From NCBI GenBank assembly GCA_905221615.1, contig CAJNDT010003779.1, positions 434,001 to 498,000 of the forward strand: a DNA stretch of 64,000 bases, in the 5' to 3' direction. Below the pieces are notes generated by a model that made no database searches, was not told where the DNA came from, and was given only the letters and a program-made list of their open reading frames with translations. The DNA comes from Symbiodinium sp. CCMP2592 (lineage: Eukaryota; Sar; Dinophyceae; Suessiales; Symbiodiniaceae). Positions 21,513 through 32,487 of the stretch are shown here, piece by piece (position 1 is the first letter of the stretch; each line of letters opens with the position of its first letter). The position numbers and the translations under genes were made by a program.

Positions 21513-22144
21513 GATTCAATTCAAGAAGGACACCGCAAGAATCGAGGCTAGCTGAGATAGTTAGTAAGACAAGCCAAGGTTCATGCTACATGGTTTTGTT
21601 TAAAAATTATGGCGCGTGTGACGACATCGCCTTGGTTCCATCCGGTGTCCTTTTCATTTTCTCTGCTTTGCTGATCGCCAGACATCTCCATACAGCAGCT
21701 GGAAAAAGAAGCCACTTGCCAGGCTGTTAAACGTCCATGAGCTAGAGTCTTTCTGGTTGGCCCAATCAGCAAGAGCGAAGAAGCATAAGCAGCATGCCCA
21801 ATAAGCCAAGCGACCCACTCCAGGAGCTTCTTCACTTCGGTCCGCTGCTGGCTCGGCACCGACATGCAGGCCAGAACCGGGCAAGGCCGCAGGCTGCAGG
21901 GTGCGGGACAGCTTCAAATCATTTATTAGCCCCGCTCTTCGGTCACTGTCCCAAGGTGACAGACATCCTCGGCAAGAGACGACTTGGAGGCCAGCCCTGC
22001 ACATAGAAGCAGTAGTCAGTCAGCTTTGAGTTTCTGGATGCATGCATGAGTCTTGAGCGACATGTGGGCCTTGAATTTTTGATCTCAAGCAAGAAAGTGA
22101 ATGGGTGTCAGAAGCCGCGGGCAAGAAGAGTCGCCCGCGCTGCC

Positions 22145-22320
22145 ATGGCCGAAGAGCCAGAGCCCAAGAAGAAGGTGCCAGACGTGGTCTGGCGCTGGCG
22201 CAAGACACTGGCCAACTGCCTGGGTGGCCTCAAGCCGCCTTATGGAGAACAAGGCCGGCTGCTCTTGAAGGCGCTAGAGGTCTGCAACTCGACTGCAACA
22301 TATCAGATTGCTACATTTGT
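22145..22320 (+). CDS. Exon with possible start: MAEEPEPKKKVPDVVW
   Basis: ATG 22145 has an excellent context (TGCCATGGCC). The frame reads MAEEPEPKKKVPDVVWRWRK, then LLLKALEVCNSTATYQIATF, and meets GTAAGA at about 22319. It may be the true start of the transposase-like gene, or an internal exon. No family is recognised. The next exon follows in 70-80 bp. Confidence 0.5.
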
Positions 22321-22390
22321 AAGACTCGACCGTTCTCTCCCTGCGTACTGAGACTGGGATGAGCTCCCACGAGCGACCCGGCCGACAAGC

Positions 22391-22575
22391 AGTTGGCCAC
22401 TGCCAGACTACAAATCGGCGCAAGAGTGCGATAAGTTCGTGACGCAAGAGCTGCTGTTTTTGAGTCCGGATCTGGCATGGGTGATGCTTCAACTCCAGAT
22501 AGATATGCCGGCGTGGGCCGTTCCTTGGCTGCAAGAGCTGAAAAAGTTGTATTGCAATTCAAGCGAGAATGTTTC
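22391..22575 (+). CDS. Exon of element gene
   Basis: Open from about 22391, reading WPLPDYKSAQECDKFVTQEL then LFLSPDLAWVMLQLQIDMPA and WAVPWLQELKKLYCNSSENV. Balanced, helical and protein-like. Downstream a different frame (about 22574-22680) takes over with QKRAKAFAKELTHKLLRDLA and a TGA, so a small intron or a frame change lies near 22570. Confidence 0.5.
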
Positions 22576-22747
22576 TGGCGCAATCCCAGGCGGTCTTGGC
22601 GGTAAGATCCCACCCTTGCCAGAAGCGCGCGAAGGCGTTCGCCAAGGAGCTCACGCACAAGTTGCTCCGAGACTTAGCGTGATTCATCTAGCCAGTAAGG
22701 TTTTTTCAGGCTGCAGTGTGAGAGTCAGACTTGACTGATTGCTGCGA

Positions 22748-22868
22748 GGCCACTGGCTCGCCTTCAACAAGGCACACGTCTATCCAGACGTGTTCAGATT
22801 TTGCGTGGCCTGGGCGCATGAGAAAAACTACCTCCTCAGCAGCTTCTTCGCAAGAGAGACATGGTAGT
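22748..22868 (+). CDS. Exon of element gene
   Basis: The plus frame reads GHWLAFNKAHVYPDVFRFCV then AWAHEKNYLLSSFFARET. The mix of aromatic and charged residues is typical of a folded domain. It is followed by GTAGTG. Unknown family; its position and strand place it in the transposase-like transcript. Confidence 0.5.
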
Positions 22869-22971
22869 GGTGTCCAGTCAGCCAGTCAGACAGTCACGTC
22901 AGTCAGTCCGATCTCTGTGTGTGTATGCGCATAACGTTGCAGATTTGCTTTGACCCTGTGCGATCCAAGTG

Positions 22972-23165
22972 GCGGGGCACCCGCAGCAGTGGAACTACGA
23001 CAAGTCAGAGTGGTACAGGGTCCCGAAGGAGGACAAGCCGGTCCAGACGGATCTGGAACCGAGCTATTTGCAAGAAAACCCGTACCGCAAGAAGCCCCCT
23101 CCGCCTGCGGGTCGTCCCCCCTGGGGTTACGGTTCGAATGCACAGGCGCCTGAGGGCAGTGATTG
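22972..23165 (+). CDS. Proline-rich exon, W/Y motif
   Basis: After a CCAAG acceptor the frame reads AGHPQQWNYDKSEWYRVPKE and ends RKKPPPPAGRPPWGYGSNAQ then APEGSD and TGA. The polyproline and WGYG motifs suggest a disordered, interaction-type segment. Overlapping open frames at 22919-23434 have worse composition. Confidence 0.45.
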
Positions 23166-23582
23166 AAGCTAGCTGGCTGCGGCAATATTCTTCAGTGTTG
23201 GTGTGTCAGAGAATGACTCATTGGCAACAATTTATAGCATCCCCCCATTCGGGTGCCGCAAGACCAGGCTGCGGAAGCGAAGGCCAAGGCAACTTGCAAT
23301 GCAATTTGTGGAAATTGCCCCCACTGTTCACTTCACTGTTCACGTGGTGTCCCAGCAGCCAAACTTCTCCAGTGCCGCTGCTCAGGCGTCGTCAGAGCAA
23401 GACGCAGCCACTTGGTCTGCAAGTACAGTATTAATTATTGGTGTTCCTCGATTCTGACAATGACAATCTTGTCGCTGCAAAGGCAAGACCAAAGCAGCCC
23501 ACCACTCCTAAGGACAATGACAAGGTGACTTGCATTGCAAGATTTTGCTTGGTGAGTGCCTGCTATTGATCATCGTTGCTGC

Positions 23583-24310
23583 TCAGGGGCCGTCAGATCA
23601 GCCTGGCACGGGAAAGGCCGAGACGACTTGTGCGGCAACAATAATTTTGTAGCACGTCGTCTGGATGAGCTCTTTTGTGACGGCGGCACTTGTTCAGGCG
23701 CCATCACAGCCGCTCGCCGCGCAGAAAGCCGCCACTCCCAAGGGCAAGGCGACTTGCTTGCTCCGCACGAAACCCGAGTTTCTTATTCGGTGAGTGCTTG
23801 TCGTTGTTGCTGCTCAGGCGCCATCAGATCAGCCTGGCACGGGAAAGGCCGAGACGACTTAAAAGATTAATAGTGTGGCGGCGTGTCTGTGTGAGCTCTT
23901 CTGTGATGGCGGCACTTGTTCAGGCGCCGTCACAGCCGCCCGCCGCGAAGAAAGCCGCCGCTCCCAAGAATAAGGCGACTTGCTCTGCAAGAAACCAGAG
24001 TTTCTTATTCGGTGGGTGCTTCTCAGACTCCATCAGATCAGCCTGGGACGGGAAAAGCCGAGACAACATGCAATCCAGAACCCAGCAGCGTGAGGGAGTG
24101 TGAGCTCTTCTGTGGCACCTGTTCAGGCAGTGATACAGTCACAGCCACAACTGGCCCGTACCGCCGCTCCCGAGGAACAGGCGGCGACTTGCTTTGCAAG
24201 AAAACCGGTGTCTCATTTGAGTACTGCGTGCTTCGGTGCTGCTGCTCAGGGGACAACGTCGCCAGAGCCAGAGGCGACTTGCACTGCTCACAACTGCAAT
24301 TTGAGTGAGA
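23583..24310 (+). repeat. Array of alternating duplicated microexon-like units
   Basis: Type A units (about 23586, 23818, 24025) read APSDQPGTGKAETT. Type B units (about 23701, 23929, 24128) read APSQPPAAKKAAAPKNKATC or a variant. Each follows a TTCAG or CTCAG acceptor preceded by GTGAGY and a pyrimidine-rich stretch only 27-35 bases long. A and B alternate with a period of about 205-230 bp. It appears to be a duplicated pair of tiny exons encoding a Pro/Ala/Lys-rich repeat peptide. The array runs into the gap at 24374, so its full length is unknown. Confidence 0.6.
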
Positions 24311-24373
24311 GTGTTTGAGTGGCTGTGTTGGTCGAGTGTAATTCTGGCCGTTGTTGCATCAGGCGCAAAGAAT

Positions 24374-24473
24374 NNNNNNNNNNNNNNNNNNNNNNNNNNN
24401 NNNNNNNNNNNNNNNNNNNNNNNNNNNNNNNNNNNNNNNNNNNNNNNNNNNNNNNNNNNNNNNNNNNNNNNNN
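24374..24473. other. Assembly gap (100 N)
   Basis: Exactly 100 N, the conventional size for a gap of unknown length. It interrupts the microexon array just before the transposase-like exons. Confidence 0.99.
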
Positions 24474-24479
24474 TGTCAG

Positions 24480-24550
24480 GTCGATCCTTCGAGCCTTTGG
24501 CTGTCAATGGAAGACATTCAAGCTGAGTTGGCGTTCTTTTGCAAACCAAC
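24480..24550 (+). CDS. Exon preceding transposase-like core
   Basis: After TGTCAG the frame reads VDPSSLWLSMEDIQAELAFF then CKPT and meets GTAAGA at about 24551. Both splice signals are good. It is probably spliced to the large exon that opens near 24654. Confidence 0.55.
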
Positions 24551-24653
24551 GTAAGAGGCTGGATACACGTCCGCCAAAGACTACGTCTAAGTAGATCTAA
24601 GCGGTCAGTTTAGTTTGGCATGCTTGCTCTCGACCATTTGCTTAAGAAGCTGA

Positions 24654-25633
24654 GGGCAAGATCGCAAACGAGACTTGGAAGATGCTGAAGCCGAGACTCT
24701 GTCCAGCCGCAAGAAGCCCGCCTGCAGACTAAGCACGTACGACCAAGTGCTGGCTTTGGATCACATCGTCAAGCTCACCAACAACGCCAGAGGACTCGTG
24801 GCTTTTGCGCCAGAAAATGAGGAGGAAGAGAAAATGCAAGACGCTGACCCGTTGGGCAAGACACCAGTCTTGGTGTGCTGTACAGACCACGGCACTGATG
24901 CTCAAGCTTGCACGATGTTCCTCATGTTCCACGCAAGACTCCGCAGCATCTTCATCTACGACCCCAGGCACAAGCTACAGCGTGTCCTGCAGAATGCGCA
25001 GACCTATGGAAACTACAGCGCAAGATGGGCCAATGCGCTCATAAGCTTGACACGAGGTCCCTGGGGTGGCATGAAGTGGAAGCGCATCGTCGCAGAAGAA
25101 GTTACGAGTTTTCTGGAGACGCTGAAGAAGAAACAAAGACAGCAAGAGACCTCTGCAGAAGGGGAGATCATGAAGTTCTTTCTTCCACACGTGGCCATGG
25201 AAATTGGTGTCGCCGAGCACGATCTCAGTGTGCCAGACATCATCCGCCTCTTGCAAGGCAGAAGCATCGGCAAGAAGCACATCGGCAGTGGAAATGCATC
25301 TCGTTGGGATGAGTTTCATTCAGCCTGGCACAACATCAGGCAAGAAGCAGGCCTTTTGGGCATCATTCTGGTCAGTTTCGGGTTGAAGAACGGCTGGCTG
25401 CGCCAGAATGGTGGGCAACTGGAAATGTTGTCGAGCATGCAAGATGCCATCGCCAGCGGTGCGGAGACCCTGGCGGAGAGCAAGAAGCAGCAGGCTGCAG
25501 CTTTGTCGAAGTTCAAAAACAAGCTGCAGGCCATAATGCACCTAGTGTGCGACCCAGAGGTCCTGGGAAACGTGAATGCTTGGTACTGCGTCTCTGTTCC
25601 GGTATCCCGCGAACTCAACAGGAGTCGCCAGAG
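24654..25633 (+). CDS. Transposase-like core exon 1 (possible DDE family)
   Basis: About 325 codons are open. Early on it reads STYDQVLALDHIVKLTNNAR. Next comes LVCCTDHGTDAQACTMFLMF, with a candidate catalytic Asp in TDHG. About 30 residues later comes IFIYDPRHKLQRVLQN, a DxxH placed like the CxxH/DxxH element that follows the second Asp in several DDE transposases. The rest is helical. From memory, not checked, this matches a multicopy family in Symbiodiniaceae with a DPxHRxWND motif. An in-frame stop lies at 24651. A GTAAGA donor lies at 25634, but its phase does not fit the next acceptor simply. Its place inside an inverted-repeat element supports the role. Confidence 0.55.
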
Positions 25634-25749
25634 CGTAAGAGGACGAGAGGGCTCGTGGAGGTACTTGGCAGAGCAGGCACAAGGGCGATGGCGAACTGTC
25701 GTGACTCTGGCTGAATTACTAATATAATTTTAGCGATGTTCATCCACAG

Positions 25750-26027
25750 AAAAAATGTACGACTTTAGTCTGTCTGCCAAGTACCATGAGTCGAATTATG
25801 AGGTGCAAGAGATCACCAACGAGGCACTTTTGCCAGAGAACCACCGCAGCATGGGCATCATTGACGCGTTGGCGGCTGGCAACTCCTTGTACTACTTCTC
25901 GCTGAAGCCAGACTACGCAGAACTGACTTGGCAAGACTTCCTCTACGAGCGGCTCTTCCGCTATGCGATCGCAATGATGAGATTCCACTGTCTCTTCGAG
26001 TCGCTTGTCGAACATGTGCAGCATTGA
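25750..26027 (+). CDS. Transposase-like exon 2
   Basis: After CATCCACAG (or TTTTAG at 25733) the frame reads KKMYDFSLSAKYHESNYEVQ, then LYYFSLKPDYAELTWQDFLY and ERLFRYAIAMMRFHCLFESL, to a TGA near 26027. Aromatic-rich and folded in character. The intron before it is about 115 bases. It continues the core protein; the downstream donor is uncertain. Confidence 0.5.
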
Positions 26028-26311
26028 TTGATTCTGGGCTAACCTTGATTGTGCGACCTGAAGATTTGGAAGCATGACCAGGCCATGTGTCGACAATGGT
26101 CACTGGAGAACAAGTAAATTTGGACACCAATCGTTGACGGACTTAGCTCAAGTTCCTCGAATGCTGCAGACTTCAGTCAGTCAGAGTCAGACTCACACTA
26201 CTACTACAAATTTGGATATGATCCCATTAAATTAAAATTATTATGATGACTGAATGAAATAAACCGACCCCAGTCCCAGCTCCGGTAACCCTAACTTAAC
26301 TATGCGCCCAG

Positions 26312-27260
26312 GCTTTCACATGGCTGCTTCCCGCTGGTTTTGGCAAGAGGCTGCGAGAGCGTCGAGGCGGCGGACAAGGTCCTGCAAGAGCTGAAAGTTT
26401 TTGCCGCAGCTGATGCGAAGGTGACCGAATTGATAAGAGAAAACCCTTGGTGCAAACTTGCAGCTACCAGATCTGCGATGCGCCTCCGATGGGTCTCTGA
26501 CCTGGCAAGATTTGCGGCAAGAAACGATTGGAAAGCCACGCCAGAGCTGGTCCAGTATCTCAGAGATTGCTTCGGGTCCATGATCGTCACCTACAACGAG
26601 GAGGGCTTTGGCAAGATGAGGGAAGCCGAATCAGCAGAAGGCAAGATGCACGATTTCGCCCCGGCAGACTCCTGGTCGCAAGTTTGCACGTCGAAGGGGT
26701 TGCATTCTTTCGGTTACCCCGAGATCGAGACGAACGGGCAAACTGTGGCCGCGCAAGAGCCCATCCCCAAAGCAGTGCACCACACGCGCAAGATGGATGG
26801 GCACCCGAAGCTGCCAGAGGTCATGGGGAAAGCTTCTTGGCCAAACTTGAGCAGCATGGGTTACCACGCGACCTTCTTGGAGCAAATCCTCCTGGTCAAC
26901 ACGCCCCCCGCCAGAATGAACACCTTGATGTCCTCCTGGAGAAGCGCCTTCATCACTGCTGGCCTGGTCGTCCGCAAGAAGACCGACACAGCGAAGGTTT
27001 GGCTCAGTCTCGGGCCCTGGCCGCAAAACACGGCTGTGGGATTACTGAGAATGGAAAGGGGCGAGCAAGAGTCCTTCGTCTTCTTGAAGCTGCAAGACCC
27101 GGTGGTGCTGCATTTCGAGGCAGTCATCAACTTCTCCGACTGGGTTGTGCTAGATGCAGTTCCAGCTGCCCCGCTTACTGTCGCGGTGACAAGAAGACAC
27201 AAGGCGCCAAAAAAACCAAAGGCAGGAGAACTTTGTCGTACCACCCTTGCCTGGCTTGCT
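26312..27260 (+). CDS. Transposase-like exon 3, with candidate catalytic Glu
   Basis: Opens after GCGCCCAG. It reads RLRWVSDLARFAARNDWKAT and later SMIVTYNEEGFGKMREAESA. An E-x-x-F-x-x-M-R pattern here could supply the third catalytic residue of a DDE triad, separated from the second by a helical insertion (inference). The remainder, including HPKLPEVMGKASWPNLSSMG and SDWVVLDAV, looks like a C-terminal domain. The frame formally runs to 27410. Coding character shifts frame after about 27260, where GTGGGA could start a 37-base intron ending in CTGCAG at 27297. Confidence 0.55.
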
Positions 27261-27297
27261 GTGGGAAAGAAGCAAGACATCGGTCTCATTGCTGCAG

Positions 27298-27402
27298 TTT
27301 TCCGCAAGAGAAGGATTCTTCAACGTCCCGGAGTCCATGCTGAAGCGCCTCCTCAAGGAACTTCTGCTGGCACAGCTTCAGTTCACAAATTTGACTCCTT
27401 GA
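27298..27402 (+). CDS. Transposase-like C-terminal exon
   Basis: Phase-0 continuation after GCTGCAG, reading FSAREGFFNVPESMLKRLLK then ELLLAQLQFTNLTP and TGA at 27400-27402. This frame is far more protein-like than the one continuing from the previous exon. That indicates a very short intron or a one-base frameshift upstream. Confidence 0.5.
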   Translation, partial: FSAREGFFNVPESMLKRLLKELLLAQLQFTNLTP

Positions 27403-27498
27403 AGTCTTGAATTTCAGAGCGCTTCATTCTGTGAAATAGTTCTGTCAATGCAGCAACAGTGACGTTGACAGAACTGATATCGGTGTCATTGATCCTTC

Positions 27499-27693
27499 AT
27501 GTCACAGGACGAGCACGGCGTCGTTGAAGAGGCTGATGACTTTGCAGGGCTTCTGCAAGAATCCATCCGACAAACTTTGGCCACCACGGAGGAGCTCGTG
27601 GCACAAGCCTTGGAGAGATCCATGTTCTGGCGGTGCCAGAATAATGCATACTCTTTGGGGAACCTTTTGGGTAGCCTGGCCAAGCAAGGTTGA
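27499..27693 (+). CDS. Small acidic open frame
   Basis: ATG 27499 begins MSQDEHGVVEEADDFAGLLQ and continues to QALERSMFWRCQNNAYSLGN before TGA. Helical and acidic. It may be an exon or a short independent gene. Three overlapping frames are rejected as shadows. Confidence 0.4.
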   Translation: MSQDEHGVVEEADDFAGLLQESIRQTLATTEELVAQALERSMFWRCQNNAYSLGNLLGSLAKQG

Positions 27694-27829
27694 CACTGAA
27701 CCCAAAACCCCTTAACTTGTTAGATTAGATTCCACTTCCTCGTTCAGCTGTTGTCATTGTCTTTTGCTGCCTTCGTCAGTTATTGCTTGATTCATCAGAA
27801 AATAAATCAAATTACAATTTAGATCTGAG

Positions 27830-28260
27830 GTGAAGAGGATCGCAAGTATGGCGATGGCGAAGAGGCGCAAGCGCTTGCAGAAGAAGCTGCGGAGAAAGAT
27901 GAGGAGAACGCACCGGTGCTCAAACAGATCGCCAAAAGCATCAGGCGAATTCGCAAGAAAGCGGCAAAAGCCGAGCAGCCCTACTGCAAGAGGAAGCCCA
28001 TCACCTTCCGTTCTTCTGACACATGGGACGCAAGAAAGATGCAGCAGTTTCTGCCAGAGAACTACAAGTGCTATAAGGACATGTTCAACAAGTGTTTCCG
28101 AGTCTCTTGCCGCCGATCTCGCTGGTCGCAAAGCAAGAGCTGGGGAGGCAAGGGAGACGCTCACGCCGTCAGATTCCTTCTCGAGTCGGTTTGGGCCAGA
28201 CACGGGAATTTGCATCCCGGTGTTCAGTGTCCTTTCGACTTCGATGCCATTCACGCCTAA
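27830..28260 (+). CDS. Element protein C-terminal exon
   Basis: After GATCTGAG the frame reads EEDRKYGDGEEAQALAEEAA, then a basic linker, DTWDARKMQQFLPENYKCYK and DAHAVRFLLESVWARH, with CPFDF near the end and TAA at 28258-28260. I recall a similar C-terminus (AVR...W..H...G..CPF) from dinoflagellate transposase-like proteins, unverified. A 430-nt exon with about 120 bp of AT-rich intron in front. The longer open frame at 27830-28444 in another phase has poor composition. Confidence 0.5.
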
Positions 28261-28997
28261 AGTCGAAGCTGCAAAATCCGCGCCGCTGGCAAGAAGAATC
28301 GTCGCCGTCAGTGCTTGCTCGTCGATGATTGAATGCGAAGAACAAAAAAGTGCGGTGTCGATATTATTAGATGAGGTGCTGGGCAGATACAGACTTTCAA
28401 AGAAGCAGCAATCAATGTCCGCAGGCCCAGAGCAGTGGTGTTAGCGAGCCGCATTAAAATAGACCCGCCCGTTTTTGCTAGGACTTTGCTGCGGCCGTTT
28501 TCTTTGGCACGCCTGGAGCTCAGTGGGGCTAGACTGCCAAAGCTGGGGAAGTCATTTTGGGTCTTTGTCTTCAGAACAGAACTTTACTGCCACGGGGTCA
28601 TGAATTTGATGCTTTGTGAAGTGCCTTCTTTCGGAGGGTGACAGGCAAGTGAAAAGAGGATGTAAGAACAAACAAGCCACTTGCCGTTGTGGCGGCAAGC
28701 ACTTGGCCGCAGCAGTGCCGACATTGATTGCTCATATCCACCGTTGCCGACGCTCGCTCAGGTCCAGTCCGTGCCAGACGCCGTTTGCCAGAGGGAGCCG
28801 ATGCCGATAGAGGCATGTCACCAAACGGCGTTGTGCAGTCTGCAACAAATGAAGCTTTAGATCTGCATTTACGTTATATGCCGCGTTTTAAAATCAGAAG
28901 CTCCAATCGCAGGCCACCCTTCTGCGCTGCCCGGCTGCTGCCGCTGGCGCCGTTCGCTCATCTCCGTCCCGCTCTTGGCGTGTACGGTAGGTGGTTG

Positions 28998-29300
28998 AGT
29001 TTAATTAGTTCGGAGGCTGTAGTCTAAGCCCCCCGCCCTAAGGCCCAACCCGTTGCCGAATGGTATGTCAGGAGCCGTTTCAGGGTGGACCTCGACTGCG
29101 TAAGATTCCCTTGCCGAAGCATTATGGGGCCCTGTCAGAAAGCCTTGATTTAATGTTTCAGTTTCTTCACTTCAGGAGGCCGAACTCACATTCGGAGGGT
29201 ATCATTTCGACCCTGGGGATGCTTCAGTTTTCGCCTTCCGGCTCCTGAAATAGAATCCCCGGTGTAGGACTCCACCGTGCCTCCTCCGAACTAATTAAAT
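28998..29300. mobile_element. Nested MITE, about 300 bp
   Basis: The ends TTTAATTAGTTCGGAGG and CCTCCGAACTAATTAAA are an exact inverted pair (17 bp). The interior has no convincing protein. This family is different from the foldback MITEs of the flanks. Confidence 0.65.
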
Positions 29301-29479
29301 GGCTAAGGCATTGGGTGAATTGGGTGTAGTGTAGGGGGTGTTGTTTTAAGAAACCTTTAAAATAGGGGTGGTCCCTTTGGCGGAGGAAGGTTTCTTAGGC
29401 GGGCCTTTCTTCTCTAGACATACTAGGGTTGTCCGCCCAGGGGAACACCGTAGTTAGCCCCACTCCGAAAGCACTGGAG

Positions 29480-29897
<418 letters not shown>

Positions 29898-30899
29898 CCT
29901 ACACCCCTGAACCCTAAACCCTATTAATATTAGCATAAGTAAGAAGCAAGAGCGCAAACATCATTAATACAATGCACTTACAATAGTTCGTTCAGGGGCT
30001 GGGCTTCTTTCCCGGGCTTTCAAGTTTGGTTTCGGGGTCTTTGGGACTGATCTTGAAGCTCTGTTTCAGTAATTTAATAATAATTCCGGTTTAGGGTTTA
30101 GGGTTTAGGGTATGGGCACTCCCCCCTAAGTCGCCCACTCGCAAGACCCATAAGATCCGCAAGATGCATCCAAGCAATAATTGCAGGCATAATGTAATAA
30201 ATGTAATTTACTCGAAAGTTGCAACCGAAACAAGGCCAGTAAGACTCAGTTAAGATTCTCCTTCTTTGCTCAAATCTGCAAATCTGAGTCTTTGGAAGTA
30301 AAGGAGTGGCACCCTCGTAGCCAGACCTTCCGTAAGTTCCTCTGCCCAGATTCAGCACAAAAGCAAACCCTAAACTAGCTAGTAAACGACGATTATTATT
30401 ACTACTAGTACTTAATAACTAGTGCTACTACTACGACGACGACTACTACTCCTGACTGTCTTGAAGTAACGAATGAATGCATATTTCATAATAACAATTT
30501 TTAATACAGTAAGCTTCCGGGTCTTGCATATCACCACGCTTGCAGGCGGAGACTCCTGCGAGAGTTTCCTGCCCTGCTGATTACACTGGTCTGGCCAGAG
30601 TCCTCCTGCCGCGAACCCAGAGTGCGACCGGTCACAACCGCATGCACGCACAATTTATTAATAAACTATTAAGTTGTATAGTAGCGCCCACCCACATACG
30701 CAAACGTAAACATACATGCACGCTTGCGCCTGTACGCATCTGCGAGCATAGAGACGGTGTGCGGATGCTTATTCAAGTCAATAGTTGAAATGATTAACTC
30801 ACCTGCGCTGGATCGATGCTCGCAGCTTTTGCGATTGTCCTTGGTTTCCACATTCTGATGTATAGTAAGCCAAACCAATCCAATCAGACACAGTCAGAC

Positions 30900-31085
30900 A
30901 CTAACAGGTGCCGGTTCCACCGGTCTATCCTGCAAGAGACCTACGTCGCTTGCAAGGTCTGCCCGCCTCCTGTTGGATTGTTTCGGCCAGATTCAGAAAC
31001 GACACTGCAGGGAAGCCTGTTTGTTTGCGATGAGGTTGTGAGAGATGAGAAATTGCACCGGCCCAGCCGTCATCACTGCCGGTGA
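30900..31085 (+). CDS. Exon candidate with CxxC
   Basis: The plus frame reads CRFHRSILQETYVACKVCPP then PVGLFRPDSETTLQGSLFVC. The CKVC pair and a later Cys/His cluster (HRPSRHHC) hint at metal binding but match no known finger. It probably lies upstream of the 31.2-33.0 kb gene. Confidence 0.35.
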   Translation, partial: TNRCRFHRSILQETYVACKVCPPPVGLFRPDSETTLQGSLFVCDEVVRDEKLHRPSRHHCR

Positions 31086-31173
31086 CATGTCCGGCTCGAT
31101 AGCAAGTAAGAGAAGCCTTGAAGCATCTCAGTCTTGGATAATTTTGTTTCCTGCTGGCCGAGCTTGCGCAGCT

Positions 31174-31255
31174 ATGGCCCCGAAGAAGAGCTGCATCCAG
31201 TCAAAAACCAAGGCAGTGCAAGAGAAGGCGCTTTCGAAGGAGAAGAAGCTGAAAG
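31174..31255 (+). CDS. Second element gene, first exon candidate
   Basis: ATG 31174 (CAGCTATGGCC) begins MAPKKSCIQSKTKAVQEKAL then SKEKKLK. It is lysine-rich with nuclear-localisation character. A donor probably lies just after, near GTGTTTTG. It is followed about 110 bp later by the exon at 31368. Confidence 0.45.
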
Positions 31256-31367
31256 TGTTTTGTCTGCAAGCAAGGCGTCTACACTTCAACCTTCCGACCC
31301 CCCTTAACTTTAAACATATGATCCCATCAATCAAGCTAATCACATGTCCGAATATTCGTGAACTGAG

Positions 31368-31517
31368 GACAAGGCGGAGGAAGCCTTGCGCAAAGAGCAG
31401 AAAGCGAATCTTGAAGCGCAAGAGAACAGACTGGTCACGATGAGGCAGGAGCTCGATGCGTGGTTTGCCCTACGGCCGAAAGCACTGGAACACATCCATC
31501 GGGGCTTCAGTCGCTGA
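31368..31517 (+). CDS. Coiled-coil exon, second element gene
   Basis: After AACTGAG the frame reads DKAEEALRKEQKANLEAQEN then RLVTMRQELDAWFALRPKAL and EHIHRGFSR, TGA at 31515-31517. The heptad-rich helix ends in a compact tail. Strong coding character; unknown family. Confidence 0.55.
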   Translation, partial: DKAEEALRKEQKANLEAQENRLVTMRQELDAWFALRPKALEHIHRGFSR

Positions 31518-31619
31518 GAATTTTAGTTCTTCGTTTTTTTGGGTATGTTTGGGAAAGAAAAATAGTACTGTGAAGCTTTAGCGAGCTAGGTTCTTTAAAT
31601 TCAGTTGAACTTGAGTGAA

Positions 31620-31892
31620 ATGACTGACTGTGATTCATTGTCTTTAGAGCGCACGTGGCATAAAGGTATGGGAAGCTTTGATTCGCTGGACTCCGGCAAG
31701 ATCGTGGGCGACGACGACTCGTCGGAGCAGAAGCTGAAGCCCTACATGAACAAGTTCCGATTGCTTGGGCAAGAGCAAACGCGACCGCTGCTTTGCAAGA
31801 TGATTCCCAAAGTGATGTCGTTCTTGGACAAACAGCAGAAGAACTTCAGGTGCAAGATAGAGCGTGCTTTCCTGGCGACCCTGCTCGCGTAG
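31620..31892 (+). CDS. Exon/ORF, second element gene cluster
   Basis: From ATG 31620 the frame reads MTDCDSLSLERTWHKGMGSF, then SSEQKLKPYMNKFRLLGQEQ and MIPKVMSFLDKQQKNFR. Well-balanced acidic protein. The last codons (KIERAFLATLLA) may be intronic. Confidence 0.45.
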   Translation: MTDCDSLSLERTWHKGMGSFDSLDSGKIVGDDDSSEQKLKPYMNKFRLLGQEQTRPLLCKMIPKVMSFLDKQQKNFRCKIERAFLATLLA

Positions 31893-31992
31893 CTTGGCTG
31901 TGAATCAGTAGTACATGTAAAACAATCTTTCATTCAAATCTTCTTTGCCTCTGCCGAAGCAAGACAAGTGCAAAACACCTCACTCGCCGTAG

Positions 31993-32149
31993 GTTCATCA
32001 CTCACTGCGACGTCAACAGCGCGTTGCCGAGCAAGAGCATGGTCGCGCTTGAGGACTTCATGATGAAGCGCTTCACAGACTACGGCAGCCGGCTAGAAAC
32101 CTGGGAGCCACGGGGGCCAGAGACGACCTTCCAGGACCTACTCGTTTAA
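31993..32149 (+). CDS. Exon, second element gene cluster
   Basis: After CGCCGTAG the frame reads FITHCDVNSALPSKSMVALE then DFMMKRFTDYGSRLETWEPR and TTFQDLLV, TAA at 32147-32149. It is too short for the usual gene-length cutoff yet strongly protein-like. It may be spliced to the exon at 31620. Confidence 0.55.
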
Positions 32150-32335
32150 CCCGCCTAAGTAAGGCATCCTGCTGTAACATCGTGATTTTCCGCCGCCTGT
32201 TCATTGCTCAGCCTCTTAGGCCCAACATGCGGCTGGGGTCGTGAGTCCAAGTCAGTGAAAATTCAAGTTGAATGAATTCGGTTTAACCGTTGCCTTGTTT
32301 GTCGGATCGGTTGGCCTTAAATTCACCCAAGCCCA

Positions 32336-32487
32336 AGAGTCCGCGTTCTCAAGGAGTTCTGTGACGATCCCTCCTGCAGCTACTGGAGGCTGGAGAAGCA
32401 GGACGACGGCAAGAGTCAGTTGCGGTACATGCAGACCGACTTGATGTTTAAGCTTCCGCCGGAGATGCAGAACATCGACAACATCAA
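32336..32487 (+). CDS. Exon, second element gene cluster
   Basis: The plus frame reads FCDDPSCSYWRLEKQDDGKS then QLRYMQTDLMFKLPPEMQNI and DNIK, ending at AAG followed by a GT donor (GTCATG) at 32488. The next exon starts after TCCGTCAG at about 32656. Confidence 0.55.
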
